A program made the position numbers and the translations under genes. The notes under the pieces are model-generated. The model made no database searches. It saw only the letters and a program-made list of their open reading frames with translations, and had not been told where the DNA came from. A DNA stretch of 64,000 nt from Siminovitchia fortis (lineage in GTDB: Bacteria; Bacillota; Bacilli; Bacillales; Bacillaceae_C), in the NCBI RefSeq assembly GCF_003605365.2, contig NZ_QYTU02000016.1:1-64000 (forward strand). Reading direction: 5' to 3'. Shown piece by piece: positions 50,444-58,882 of this stretch (positions are counted from its first letter, which is position 1; each line of letters opens with the position of its first letter).

Positions 50444-51298
50444 TTGGGAATGAAAAAGGTAAAACGCCGAAAAAAAAGAAATAAAATAATAGATTTCGGC
50501 AAAGAAATAGCAAGAAGAATCAGTGATAACGATGTAACGGGCTTTGCTGCCCAACTGTCCTATTTTTTTCTTTTGTCCCTTTTTCCGATGCTGATCTTCC
50601 TGTTCACGTTGCTCCCCTATACTCCATTAACCCAGCAGGATATATTTCACACGCTTAAAGATTTTGCACCGCTGGAAACCTATACGATGATCGAAAGGAC
50701 CATTTCCGAAATTATGGATAATCGAAGCGGAGGCTTGTTGTCTGTTGGTTTTATAGCCACTCTTTGGGCAGCTTCAAAAGGAATGAATGCCTTGATGAAG
50801 TCTTTGAATAGGGCATACGAAGTGGAGGAAAAACGCTCTTTCATAGTAAGCAGAGGCTTATCCATTGTATTGACAGTGGCCTTGATTTTCGTTTTCATCC
50901 TTGCGCTGCTTTTGCCTGTATTTGGCAAGCAGCTCGGAATGTTCATTTTCTCCTATTTGGGTCTTTCGGATCAATTCCTAAAAATTTGGAATGTTATCCG
51001 ATGGGTGCTGACACCGGTTATTTTATTCCTGGTTTTTCTCGTCGTTTATTATTTGGCGCCAAGTATTAAAATACGGTGTGCAACTGCCGTGCCGGGTTCT
51101 ATTTTTGCCAGCGTCGGCTGGATTGCTGTTTCACTCGGTTTTTCCTTTTACGTGTCCAATTTTGGAAACTACACCGCGATGTACGGCAGTATCGGAACCA
51201 TTATCGTCATGATGCTGTGGTTTTATTTCTCGGCCATCATTATCATGGTTGGGGGAGAGATCAATTCTTATTTTACAAAAAAAGCAGGGAAAATGTAA
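50444..51298 (+). CDS. yfkH: YihY/BrkB-family inner membrane protein YfkH
   Basis: A 284-residue membrane protein with six hydrophobic segments and the family motifs GFAAQLSYFFLLSLFPML, LWAASKGMNALMKSLNRAYE and GNYTAMYGSIGTIIVMMLWF. It was once called ribonuclease BN by mistake; transport or envelope roles are suspected. The TTG at 50444 is preferred, since AAGGGGTG lies six bases upstream. Confidence 0.88.
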   Translation: MGMKKVKRRKKRNKIIDFGKEIARRISDNDVTGFAAQLSYFFLLSLFPMLIFLFTLLPYTPLTQQDIFHTLKDFAPLETYTMIERTISEIMDNRSGGLLSVGFIATLWAASKGMNALMKSLNRAYEVEEKRSFIVSRGLSIVLTVALIFVFILALLLPVFGKQLGMFIFSYLGLSDQFLKIWNVIRWVLTPVILFLVFLVVYYLAPSIKIRCATAVPGSIFASVGWIAVSLGFSFYVSNFGNYTAMYGSIGTIIVMMLWFYFSAIIIMVGGEINSYFTKKAGKM

Positions 51299-51389
51299 TG
51301 AACGGGCCTTGATGAAACCATTATTAGGAAAAATTCGGTAAAATTCTCATGTAAACAATTAGCCGAAAGGCTTTGAAAGGGGAAATGAG

Positions 51390-51776
51390 ATGGAATTCAA
51401 AATGAAAGAAGGAGGTTTCTTTGTGGAGCTTCCATATGGGAGACTTGATGTCTCAGGTGATGAAAACTATGGGTTCAGGCCCTATCAATTATTGGTTTCC
51501 TCATTAGCAGTCTGCAGCGGAGGTATACTGCGCAATATATTGGAGAAAATGCGGTTAGATGTGCAAGATATTCAAATTACTGCTGACGCCGAAAGGAACA
51601 AAGGAAAGGCCAACAGGGTCGAAAAAGTCCATCTGCATTTTAAAATAACAGGGACGCAGCTTAAGGAAGAGAAGCTCGAAAGAGCGATGGAGCTTACCAA
51701 AAAGAATTGTTCCATGGTTCAATCTGTTGAGGGCGCAATAGAAGTGGCTGAAACATTCGAGATCATCGAGGTGTAG
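51390..51776 (+). CDS. OsmC-family protein
   Basis: A 128-residue OsmC/Ohr-like protein with the two redox Cys in SLAVCSGGILRN and LTKKNCSMVQSVEG. Such proteins reduce organic hydroperoxides, although this short form may have another thiol role. GGCTTTGAAAGGGGAAATGAG precedes the start. The Ca2+/H+ antiporter gene follows 28 bases later and could share its transcript. Confidence 0.85.
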   Translation: MEFKMKEGGFFVELPYGRLDVSGDENYGFRPYQLLVSSLAVCSGGILRNILEKMRLDVQDIQITADAERNKGKANRVEKVHLHFKITGTQLKEEKLERAMELTKKNCSMVQSVEGAIEVAETFEIIEV

Positions 51777-51804
51777 GCGGCTTAGTCAGGAGGAGAATGA
51801 GAGG

Positions 51805-52878
51805 ATGATAAATAAGATATTTTTGATCTTGATTGCCTTGGGATTGCCGGCATCGGTTATTGGATCCATGCTGCATTGGCCAAGTGCGGCGATGTTTGGT
51901 GTTTATTGTTTAACAATCATTGCACTGGCAGGGGTAATGGGGAGAGCGACGGAAAGCCTGTCAATTGTGGCGGGACCGCGGATCGGCGGACTGCTGAATG
52001 CGACTTTCGGCAATGCGGTGGAGCTGATTATTTCCATTTTTGCCTTAAAGGCGGGCCTCATCGGTGTCGTCCTCGCTTCCTTGACAGGATCTGTCATCGG
52101 GAACCTGCTTCTGGTAGCAGGGCTGTCCTTTTTTATTGGGGGCTTGAAATACAAAAGGCAGGTATTCAGCATCTATGATGCTCGGCATAACGTCGGATTA
52201 TTGATGTTTGCGGTGATTGTCGCTTTTTTGATCCCTGAACTCTTCACGACCAACATGAATGATCAAAAAACGATGGCTTTAAGCATTGGCATTTCCATTA
52301 TCATGATCATCCTCTACATGGCCGCTCTATTTTTTAAGCTGGTGACACACCGGGGGGTGTATCCTGTAACCAAACATCATGGGGTAGAAGATGTTGACGA
52401 AGAAGAGGAGGAAGAACCCGAATGGTCCAAGTGGAAAGCGATTATTATACTCGCCCTTGCTACACTGGCAGTCGCCTATGTGTCCGAAAAGCTTGTACAC
52501 ACCTTTACGGCGGTTGGGGAACAATTTGGCTGGTCTGAGCTGTTTATCGGGGTCATTATCGTAGCCATTGTCGGCAATGCAGCGGAGCATGCTTCCGCCA
52601 TCATCATGGCATATAAGAATAAGTTGGACGTGTCCGTTGAAATTGCAATTGGGTCTACACTTCAGGTAGCCATGTTTGTAGCCCCAATCCTTGTACTTGC
52701 CTCCTTGTTTTTTCCGACAAACATGCCGCTTGTATTTACGGTGCCGGAGCTTGTTTCGATGGCAACGGCTGTTTTGCTTTCCATTGTTATCATTAATGAC
52801 GGTGAATCCAACTGGTTTGAGGGGCTGACGATGCTGGCGGCATACTTTATCATGGGGATCGGATTTTATTTGCTTTAA
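51805..52878 (+). CDS. yfkE: Ca2+/H+ antiporter YfkE (CaxA type)
   Basis: A 357-residue CAX-family antiporter with 11 hydrophobic segments in two homologous halves. The two alpha-repeat motifs are GLLNATFGNAVELIISIFAL and GIVGNAAEHASAIIMA (the latter reads IVAIVGNAAEHASA). An acidic central loop EDVDEEEEEEPEW divides the halves. It extrudes cytoplasmic calcium in exchange for protons. AGGAGGAGAATGAGAGG precedes the start. Confidence 0.9.
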   Translation: MINKIFLILIALGLPASVIGSMLHWPSAAMFGVYCLTIIALAGVMGRATESLSIVAGPRIGGLLNATFGNAVELIISIFALKAGLIGVVLASLTGSVIGNLLLVAGLSFFIGGLKYKRQVFSIYDARHNVGLLMFAVIVAFLIPELFTTNMNDQKTMALSIGISIIMIILYMAALFFKLVTHRGVYPVTKHHGVEDVDEEEEEEPEWSKWKAIIILALATLAVAYVSEKLVHTFTAVGEQFGWSELFIGVIIVAIVGNAAEHASAIIMAYKNKLDVSVEIAIGSTLQVAMFVAPILVLASLFFPTNMPLVFTVPELVSMATAVLLSIVIINDGESNWFEGLTMLAAYFIMGIGFYLL

Positions 52879-52960
52879 CAGGGATAATCCTTCAGGTTTT
52901 TGAAAAAATAACCGTAAAATCATTTTCTATTGCCGGTTACACGAAAGGAGCAAATGCAAC

Positions 52961-53764
52961 ATGAAACGGCATCACATCATCCTGAAGGTGTTCACCCTGT
53001 TGATTTTCTTATCGGTGCCTTCAGCGGTAATGGCAGCTAAAAAAGAAGGCAGTAAAGAAAAAGGTGTGGAGGTTCCTTCCTCTGTTGTAAACATAAGCAA
53101 AGAGAACACTTTTACAAACCCAGCACCTGACCTGCCACGCTTGCAGCCAAGCAATTTTACCAAGGAGCTGTTGGAGTCATCCAAGATAAAAATAGAAAAT
53201 CCGAAATTGATCCGGATGCTGAATGAATCGGCGGCGACCAAGTCACCTTTTTCATTCGGTGCCAGAGCAACCATTTACTTGGGTGAATGGCCTTTGAATT
53301 ATAAGTCACAAGAAACAACTCCGAATTGGCAATATCAAAAGGTGAATACAAATTTTTATGACAACCGCGGCGGAACAGGGAATTATCAAATACATTATGT
53401 CCAAGAGGCCCAAAAAATCATCAAAGGCGGCCTTACAGCCAAAGTGGGCCAAGCCGAAGACGTTCAAAAAATGATGCAGCAAAAAGCATTTGAAAAAGTG
53501 AAGCTGCCGCTGTCTTTTGAAACAGCTGTCGGCGGAGGGACGAAGCATCACCAGGTTTACAATATACCTCCGACAAGAATGGGATATTTATATGCTTACG
53601 CACCGGCAGTGCATGAAAAGGGCAGCCTTACGTTCGGAGAAGTCTATCTGGTGATGAAAGGTTCGAAGCACAGAATCATTGTTAAAAATGTAACTTCCCA
53701 GGAAATCGGTGCCTGGATACCGATTCAGGACCATTTAAGCTTCTCTTTTGAAGCGAAGCAATAA
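52961..53764 (+). CDS. yfkD: YfkD-like exported protein
   Basis: A 267-residue protein with a cleavable signal peptide (MKRHHIILKVFTLLIFLSVP, ending at VMAAK). The mature part matches the YfkD family in length and position next to yfkE. Function is unknown. CGAAAGGAGCAAATGCAAC precedes the ATG. Confidence 0.85.
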   Translation: MKRHHIILKVFTLLIFLSVPSAVMAAKKEGSKEKGVEVPSSVVNISKENTFTNPAPDLPRLQPSNFTKELLESSKIKIENPKLIRMLNESAATKSPFSFGARATIYLGEWPLNYKSQETTPNWQYQKVNTNFYDNRGGTGNYQIHYVQEAQKIIKGGLTAKVGQAEDVQKMMQQKAFEKVKLPLSFETAVGGGTKHHQVYNIPPTRMGYLYAYAPAVHEKGSLTFGEVYLVMKGSKHRIIVKNVTSQEIGAWIPIQDHLSFSFEAKQ

Positions 53765-53815
53765 GGTTCAGGTGCATGCCTGGGCTTTTTGGTTGGATTG
53801 GCGACTGTGACGGCT

Positions 53816-53950
53816 AAGTTTCGTTTTGCCCGTCCGTTCGGAAGGCATAGGCATTGAATGGCTACCAAGTTTCCGTTTATCTCTTTTGTTCGGAAGGCAT
53901 AGGTACGGAATGCCTGCCGAGTTTTCGCTTGGCCCGCCCATTCGGCATAG
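53816..53950. repeat. Three degenerate 51-52 bp direct repeats
   Basis: Units start at 53816, 53867 and 53919 with (A/G)AGTTTC and contain TTCGGAAGGCATAGG; the third is truncated. A minus-strand frame through the repeats gives a repetitive peptide but has no ribosome site. Confidence 0.7.
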
Positions 53951-54060
53951 TATTAAAACTAAACAAAGCCCCTTTCGTCTTTCTTTTGGAAAACTCCACC
54001 ACGGATGAATCATCCCGCAATGGAAAAATCTAAGGGAAAAGAGTGAAAGGCGGATTATAA

Positions 54061-54858
54061 ATGAGACGATGGATGTTATTATTGCCTTTATTTTTTCTCG
54101 TTCTTTTTCAGGCGAACGCTGCCGAGGCCCTATCTAACAGCGCGATTCATTGGGGATTTAAGAAAGGGAGCGGAGGCAAGCAGGCGGAGGCCGGAGAGGC
54201 CTATGACAGCCTTCTTGAAAAATATGATGCGTTTTATAAAGGAAATCCAAGAGACAAGGTTTTGTATTTAACCTTCGATAACGGATATGAAAATGGTTAT
54301 ACTGAAAAAGTATTGGATGTATTGAAAAAAGAAAGAGTTCCCGCAACTTTTTTTGTGACCGGCCATTATTTGGAAAGTGCACCTGACCTGGCCAAGCGGA
54401 TGGTTCAAGAAGGCCACATCATTGGAAATCACTCATGGAGCCACCCGGACATGACCGGGATCAGCGATGAAAAGATCCAGGAGGAATTGGAGAGGGTAAA
54501 GGAAAAAACAGCGGCCCTGACAGGGCAGACTGAGATGCAGTACTTGCGTCCGCCCCGCGGCATTCTGAGCGAAAGAACCTTAAAGGTTGCAAGGGAACAG
54601 GGTTACATCCATGTTCTTTGGTCACTTGCCTTTAAAGACTGGCAGACAGATCAGCAGAAAGGATGGAAATATGCTTATGATAACATCATGGCCCAAGTTC
54701 ATCCCGGAGCAGTGATGCTGCTGCACACCGTGTCCAAAGACAATGCTGATGCACTGGAGAAAGTCATCAAGGACTTAAAGAAAGATGGATATACGTTCAA
54801 AAGCTTGGATGATTATATGATGAGGGAGAAAATCAAAAATCCGATCATTTCGCACTAA
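54061..54858 (+). CDS. pdaA: Delta-lactam-forming polysaccharide deacetylase PdaA
   Basis: A 265-residue exported deacetylase that makes muramic delta-lactam in spore cortex. Signal peptide at residues 1-22 (LPLFFLVLFQANAAEA). Catalytic motifs: LTFDNGYENGYT (PdaA variant of TFDDG), HSWSHPDM with metal-binding His, and LRPPRGILSE. It is required for germination in B. subtilis. AGTGAAAGGCGGATTATAA precedes the ATG. Confidence 0.93.
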   Translation: MRRWMLLLPLFFLVLFQANAAEALSNSAIHWGFKKGSGGKQAEAGEAYDSLLEKYDAFYKGNPRDKVLYLTFDNGYENGYTEKVLDVLKKERVPATFFVTGHYLESAPDLAKRMVQEGHIIGNHSWSHPDMTGISDEKIQEELERVKEKTAALTGQTEMQYLRPPRGILSERTLKVAREQGYIHVLWSLAFKDWQTDQQKGWKYAYDNIMAQVHPGAVMLLHTVSKDNADALEKVIKDLKKDGYTFKSLDDYMMREKIKNPIISH

Positions 54859-54880
54859 GCCCGGTCTTCCCGGGCTTTTA
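54858..54880 (+). terminator. Terminator of pdaA
   Basis: AGCCCGG and CCGGGCT pair around a short loop and are followed by TTTATGTTTTTTT. Confidence 0.85.
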
Positions 54881-54942
54881 TGTTTTTTTGTAAAAGGACC
54901 GGGTAAAGTGTAGAAATGATTGAAAAGGAGGAGGAAGACACA

Positions 54943-55194
54943 ATGTCAAAGGAAGAGAGGAACGAATATTTCAAAGAGCGTGCAGGTACAGATGAAGCAA
55001 GGTTCCATGCGGTACCGTATGATGAGGGGAACTGGGCCGTCAAGAAGGAGGGAGTGGACGAGCCGCAATGTACCACCGGCTCCAAGTCCGAAGCCGCAGA
55101 GGAGGCTAAAAGACTCGCAAAAGAAGCAGGGACCATGGCCTATATCCATGACGAAGACGGGAAAATCGACAGCCAGCATAATTATGAAGATTAG
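54943..55194 (+). CDS. DUF2188 protein (YfjT position)
   Basis: An 83-residue protein with the DUF2188 pattern: RFHAVPYDEGNWAVKKEGVD, then a helix rich in Ala/Glu/Lys (SEAAEEAKRLAKEAG) and MAYIHDEDGKI. Its role is unknown; relatives are small cytosolic proteins. AAAGGAGGAGGAAGACACA precedes the ATG at 54943. Confidence 0.82.
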   Translation: MSKEERNEYFKERAGTDEARFHAVPYDEGNWAVKKEGVDEPQCTTGSKSEAAEEAKRLAKEAGTMAYIHDEDGKIDSQHNYED

Positions 55195-55212
55195 CCATGT
55201 TGTTCTATAATG

Positions 55213-55252
55213 AAGGCAGTTCCAATCGATTGAATGCGGAACTGCCTTTTTT
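55213..55252 (+). terminator. Terminator of the DUF2188 gene
   Basis: AAGGCAGTTCC and GGAACTGCCTT pair around a 14-base loop and are followed by TTTT. Confidence 0.85.
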
Positions 55253-55312
55253 GCTGAGTAAGAAAGCATAAGATGTTTTAGCTTTAAAATTTTGAACAAA
55301 GATTTTTGTTGT

Positions 55313-55458
55313 CTAGCTCCAGCGCCTATCGACTAGCAGACTTCGCACCTCCTCCTACGATAAGTCAACATCGGCTCGTTCCTCGCCGTGTTTCCTTTAT
55401 CTCGTCGGAGGCACTCCAGTCTGTACGTCGATGGGCAAGGCGCTTGCGCTTTTCTTAA
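55313..55458. repeat. Dispersed repeat element upstream of the glycosylase
   Basis: The copy starts TGTCTAGCTCCAGCGCC, shares the inner CTACGATAAGTCAACATCGG with the copy at 4.5 kb, and ends GGCGCTTGCGCTTTTCTTA. It lies 18 bases before the ATG of the glycosylase gene. Confidence 0.8.
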
Positions 55459-55476
55459 TATAAGGGGGATGGTTAT

Positions 55477-56340
55477 ATGTGGGAGGAAAAAGCTGTCATA
55501 GATGGTCCTTATCATTTTGACTTGGCTTTGGAGAGGCTTGCAAGAGATCCGTTGAATATCGTCGACAAGGAAAAACGCCTGATCCGGGTTCCGATTTATA
55601 AAGAGAAGCCGGAAGTAGCCGATGTTCAGGCAGTCGGTACAACAGAGCAGCCTGCTTTTATGATCAGGGGAAGCAATATTCAAACAAAACAGCAGGTGAT
55701 GGATAGAATTGCTTCCATTTTCCAATGGAATCTGCCGCTTGTTGAAATTCATCGGCATTTTTCAACAACAGCATTGAATGATATATTCGAAATTCATTTT
55801 GGAACGCCGATTGTACTGGAATTTTCGCTGTATCCTGCTTTGATAAGACCAATCATTCATCAGCAGGTCAATATGTCATTCGCCATTTCCCTCACTGAAC
55901 AATTTGTGAAAACGTTCGGCTTTGAAATCGAGGGCGTCCCCTTTTTCCCAATGCCTGAAACGGCAGCAAAAATGAACGCCGGTGAATTGAGGAATCTTCG
56001 CTTCAGCCAGCGGAAGGCAGAATATATCATCGATCTTTCGAAGATGATTGCCAGTGGAGAGTTGGACCTTGCAGAACTGGCGGAAAAGCCCGATGAAGAA
56101 GTGGTAAAGGAACTGGTAAAAATTAGGGGGATTGGCCCATGGACGGCGCAGAGCTTCTTATTGTTTGGCCTGGGAAGAAAGAATCTGTTTCCCATGGCTG
56201 ATATTGGCCTGCAAAATGCGATCAAAAAGCTATATCAGTTAGACAGAAAGCCTACATACGAAGAAATGGAAAATTACAGCAAAGATTGGCATCCCTATTT
56301 AAGTTATGCCTCCTTCTATTTGTGGAGAAGTATTGAATAA
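55477..56340 (+). CDS. yfjP: DNA-3-methyladenine glycosylase (YfjP type)
   Basis: A 287-residue base-excision glycosylase. An AlkA-like N-terminal domain precedes a helix-hairpin-helix GPD domain: VKIRGIGPWTAQSFLLF and the catalytic Asp in FPMADIGLQNAIKKLY. It removes alkylated purines. ATAAGGGGGATGG precedes the ATG and directly abuts the repeat element. Confidence 0.9.
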   Translation: MWEEKAVIDGPYHFDLALERLARDPLNIVDKEKRLIRVPIYKEKPEVADVQAVGTTEQPAFMIRGSNIQTKQQVMDRIASIFQWNLPLVEIHRHFSTTALNDIFEIHFGTPIVLEFSLYPALIRPIIHQQVNMSFAISLTEQFVKTFGFEIEGVPFFPMPETAAKMNAGELRNLRFSQRKAEYIIDLSKMIASGELDLAELAEKPDEEVVKELVKIRGIGPWTAQSFLLFGLGRKNLFPMADIGLQNAIKKLYQLDRKPTYEEMENYSKDWHPYLSYASFYLWRSIE

Positions 56341-56353
56341 GCCGGCGTTTCAA

Positions 56354-56382
56354 AAAAAGGAAGGCACACATGTACCTTCCTA
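56354..56382 (-). terminator. Terminator of yfhE-yfhD
   Basis: On the minus strand GGAAGG and CCTTCC pair around ten bases and are followed by TTTTTTTG. The hairpin starts at the yfhD stop codon. Confidence 0.75.
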
Positions 56383-56559
56383 CCGCCGTTTGGCTCTTTG
56401 GTCTGCGGCCTCAGACCTTGCCAATGCTTCTAGGTCGTCATTGTCCGCAAGTTCCCTTGAAAACTCAATATCACGTCCGTCACTCTTTAACTGCTTTGGC
56501 ACTTGCGGAAGCTTTTGCTTATTTTTATCGCGGGTTTTCTGATTTTGTGAGCGTCCCAT
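56380..56559 (-). CDS. yfhD: YfhD-family small protein
   Basis: A 59-residue hydrophilic protein (MGRSQNQKTRDKNKQKLPQV, then DIEFSRELADNDDLEALARS), which is the YfhD pattern found in spore-forming Bacillaceae. The ATG at 56559 follows AAAAAGGAG. It lies downstream of yfhE on the same strand. The function is unknown. Confidence 0.85.
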   Translation of the reverse strand: MGRSQNQKTRDKNKQKLPQVPKQLKSDGRDIEFSRELADNDDLEALARSEAADQRAKRR

Positions 56560-56645
56560 ATACTCAAACTCCTTTTTCTTGGGATTTGCAGCATTGCCTG
56601 CTTCCATATTATTTGCCTAACACATTTTTTCACTCATGAAAAAAG

Positions 56646-56768
56646 TTATCTTCGTCCCCTTTGTGAATAACCGCCCGCCTGGTCCGCCCGCTTGAACTCC
56701 CGTTGGTACAGTACCTCCTGGGTGGCTGAAAGCTTATTTTTCGACCTGTATTCCTGCTTTTTCTTCAA
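56646..56768 (-). CDS. yfhE: YfhE-family small protein
   Basis: A 40-residue protein starting at TTG behind TAGGAGGTGTGCAGG. It is read as MKKKQEYRSKNKLSATQEVL, then YQREFKRADQAGGYSQRGRR. The basic, Ser/Gln-rich composition and the order yfhE-yfhD-recX match B. subtilis. The function is unknown. Confidence 0.8.
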   Translation of the reverse strand: MKKKQEYRSKNKLSATQEVLYQREFKRADQAGGYSQRGRR

Positions 56769-56888
56769 CCTGCACACCTCCTAAAGAATTAACATCAGCT
56801 TTTCCTTAAGGCATCATTCTAATACAGCCACGTGTTCGCCTGTTTATGATAAAATAGAAATGAATTGATATGGATGAGGGTGAAAAAC

Positions 56889-57689
56889 ATGCCCGTTATC
56901 ACCAAAATAGCTGTCCAAAAGAAAAATCAGAGCCGTTACAATATTTTTCTCGATCACGTTTATGCGTTTGCTGTAGATGAAGATATCCTGATCAAATATC
57001 AGCTTACAAAGGGAAAGGAATTGTCGGAGCAGGATTTAACACGGGTCCAGCATGAAGATGAGATTCGAAAGGCGTATCATTCAGCCATACAATTTTTATC
57101 CTACCGCATGCGCTCGGCTCTTGAAATCAGGGCTCACCTGCAAAAAAAAGAATGGCCTGATTCAATCATTGATGTTGTTTTACAGGAACTGACTATACAA
57201 AAATACATTGATGACCTGGAATTTGCCAAAGCCTATGTGCGGACATATGCCAATTCGGGGAAAAAAGGGCCGCTTGTGCTGAGACGGGAGCTCGCAAATA
57301 AAGGGGTTCCCGAAATAAAGATAAATGAAGCATTGGCTGAATATAATAAAGAAAAGCAGGTTGCAGATGCAATCCGTTTGGGCAATAAGTATGCCGCCCA
57401 AAATAAAAAGCTCTCAGAACGAATGCTTAAGCAAAAATTGGAATATACATTGTCAACTAAGGGCTTCCCGCCTGAAATCATCCTGGCGGCGATGGATGGA
57501 ATCAATTATGAAAAAGACGAAAGTCTTGAATGGGAAACCCTGAAAGCAGAAGCGGAAAAAATGAAACGGCGATACAAAAAATATACAGGTTACGAATACA
57601 GGCGGCGGATGCAGCAGGCCCTTTTTCGCAAAGGATTCACGATCGAGCTGATCAACCGGTTTATGGATGAAGACGCAGAAGAAGGATGA
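56889..57689 (+). CDS. recX: Recombination regulator RecX
   Basis: A 266-residue RecX-family protein of repeated three-helix units (LSYRMRSALEIRAHLQKKEW; YANSGKKGPLVLRRELANKG). It modulates RecA filaments. The ATG at 56889 (MPVITKIAVQ) follows ATGAGGGTGAAAAAC. TATGATAAAATAG upstream may be its promoter. The YfhH gene follows at once. Confidence 0.92.
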   Translation: MPVITKIAVQKKNQSRYNIFLDHVYAFAVDEDILIKYQLTKGKELSEQDLTRVQHEDEIRKAYHSAIQFLSYRMRSALEIRAHLQKKEWPDSIIDVVLQELTIQKYIDDLEFAKAYVRTYANSGKKGPLVLRRELANKGVPEIKINEALAEYNKEKQVADAIRLGNKYAAQNKKLSERMLKQKLEYTLSTKGFPPEIILAAMDGINYEKDESLEWETLKAEAEKMKRRYKKYTGYEYRRRMQQALFRKGFTIELINRFMDEDAEEG

Positions 57690-57708
57690 ACAAGGATGGG
57701 GTGCTAAA

Positions 57709-58023
57709 ATGGAAAATGAAAAAAGATACAGCCAAATGAGCGAAGAAGAACTGAAAAAAGAAATTTCCCTAATGACGGAAAAAGCCCGCAAAGCCGAGCA
57801 AATGGGCATGGTGAATGAATTTGCCGTTTGCGAAAGAAAAGCTGTCATGGCCAAGGCCTATCTTTTAAATCCAGATGATTTTAAACCGGGAGAAATATAC
57901 GCAATTGAAGGGGACCCCGGAGCTTATTTTAAAATTGATTACATGAATGGCGTTTTTGCCTGGGGATACCGTTTGGGCGGATCGGGAAAAGAAGAGGCGC
58001 TGCCGATTTCAATGTTAAAATAA
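57709..58023 (+). CDS. yfhH: DUF1811 protein YfhH
   Basis: A 104-residue protein: an N-terminal helical half (RYSQMSEEELKKEISLMTEK) and a small beta domain (FKPGEIYAIEGDPGAYFKID), as in YfhH. AGGATGGGGTGCTAAA precedes the ATG at 57709, 20 bases after the recX stop, so both genes probably share a transcript. Confidence 0.87.
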   Translation: MENEKRYSQMSEEELKKEISLMTEKARKAEQMGMVNEFAVCERKAVMAKAYLLNPDDFKPGEIYAIEGDPGAYFKIDYMNGVFAWGYRLGGSGKEEALPISMLK

Positions 58024-58080
58024 AACCAGCACAGCGATCTATTGCCGCTGTGCTCATTATTTTTATGTCAAATTGAAAAA

Positions 58081-58242
58081 TCACCGTTTGTACCGTTTGA
58101 CGGCATCTATTTCTAATATGATTTGCTCCTGGGTCTGCTGCGTTTGTCCGTTTACCTGGGATCCACCATGTTTTGGACGGTACCAACCCCTGTTAAACGG
58201 TGTCAGTTCGCGGTTCATATGAGAATTTCGGTCTTTCTGCAA
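58081..58242 (-). CDS. YpzG-family small spore-associated protein
   Basis: A 53-residue protein starting at TTG behind AGAGGAGGCTGCACC. It is read MQKDRNSHMNRELTPFNRGW, then YRPKHGGSQVNGQTQQTQEQ and a short Ile-rich end. The SQVNG-Q-TQQTQ pattern is typical of YpzG proteins. It lies 19 bases after sspK on the same strand. Confidence 0.75.
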   Translation of the reverse strand: MQKDRNSHMNRELTPFNRGWYRPKHGGSQVNGQTQQTQEQIILEIDAVKRYKR

Positions 58243-58261
58243 GGTGCAGCCTCCTCTGTCA

Positions 58262-58432
58262 TCATGATTGAATACGCTCGTCTTCCCTTGCTCCGGATGC
58301 TCTCATTCTTCCCTGCGGATCTGTGTTCGTTGTTCCGTCGGCACGCTTTGAAGCAAATTCGGGTTTTGCACGAGGTTCTCCTTCAAACCTGTGATTGTTG
58401 CCATATGGGAAATCCTTTGCTTTGTTGCGCAA
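58262..58432 (-). CDS. sspK: Small acid-soluble spore protein K
   Basis: A 56-residue protein starting at TTG behind AAGGAGGCGATGACCA. The sequence [20 protein letters not shown], then [20 protein letters not shown] and GRMRASG matches SspK in B. subtilis, which also lies next to yfhJ. It is expected in the forespore. A perfect inverted repeat lies just upstream. Confidence 0.87.
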   Translation of the reverse strand: MRNKAKDFPYGNNHRFEGEPRAKPEFASKRADGTTNTDPQGRMRASGAREDERIQS

Positions 58433-58448
58433 TGGTCATCGCCTCCTT

Positions 58449-58471
58449 GTATGCGGAAAGATACCGCATAC
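58449..58471. promoter_or_regulatory. 8-bp inverted repeat before sspK
   Basis: GTATGCGG and CCGCATAC flank AAAGATA, ending 17 bases before the sspK start. It may be a 5' mRNA hairpin or an operator. Confidence 0.5.
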
Positions 58472-58524
58472 TGTTATTTTGACTTGCGGCATGAAAAATA
58501 CGACTGGAAAAAGGAGCGAGTTTC

Positions 58525-58794
58525 ATGAATGATTATTATGAAAGGTTAACCAGTCTGTTAATGGAAAAGAATCCAAACTTATCTTATGGAAGAGCGAGGA
58601 CTTGGGTGGAACTGTTGTGGGAGGATTTCGAAACGACGTATGCCAAGGCAGGGAGGAAATATCAGGGGAAAGCTGTCGCCGAAAAAGTCGTCAGAACCTG
58701 GGTGATTCAATATGGGGACAAATTGCATGAGTTTGCCGCGCTGAACCCAAAATATGCCCATATGCTGAACGATGAGGAAGATATACTCCATTAA
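58525..58794 (+). CDS. yfhJ: YfhJ (WVELL family) protein
   Basis: An 89-residue protein with the name-giving motif ARTWVELLWEDFETTYAKAG and a helical end (YGDKLHEFAALNPKYAHML). Function unknown. GGAGCGAGTTTC precedes the ATG. It is divergent from sspK, as in B. subtilis. Confidence 0.88.
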   Translation: MNDYYERLTSLLMEKNPNLSYGRARTWVELLWEDFETTYAKAGRKYQGKAVAEKVVRTWVIQYGDKLHEFAALNPKYAHMLNDEEDILH

Positions 58795-58797
58795 AAA

Positions 58798-58834
58798 ACA
58801 GTGTTGAAAAAGTTTGGGGCTTTTTCAACACTGT
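58798..58834. terminator. Terminator of yfhJ
   Basis: ACAGTGTTGAAAAAG and CTTTTTCAACACTGT form a 15-bp perfect stem with a seven-base loop. Confidence 0.85.
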
Positions 58835-58839
58835 GATAT

Positions 58840-58881
58840 CCTTTATCTCTGTACGTCGCTAAACGAGCGCTTCGCTTTTCT
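58840..58881. repeat. Fragment of the dispersed repeat
   Basis: CCTTTATCTCTGTACGTCGCTAAACGAGCGCTTCGCTTTTCT corresponds to the right end of the copy at 4.5 kb with an internal deletion. It lies next to the yfhP stop codon. Confidence 0.6.
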
Positions 58882-58882
58882 A

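Noticed and set aside
53768-54013. 81-codon minus-strand frame with a repetitive peptide
   Set aside because: It is produced by the 51-bp DNA repeats, has no ribosome site, and the repeat length and sequence vary without regard to the frame.
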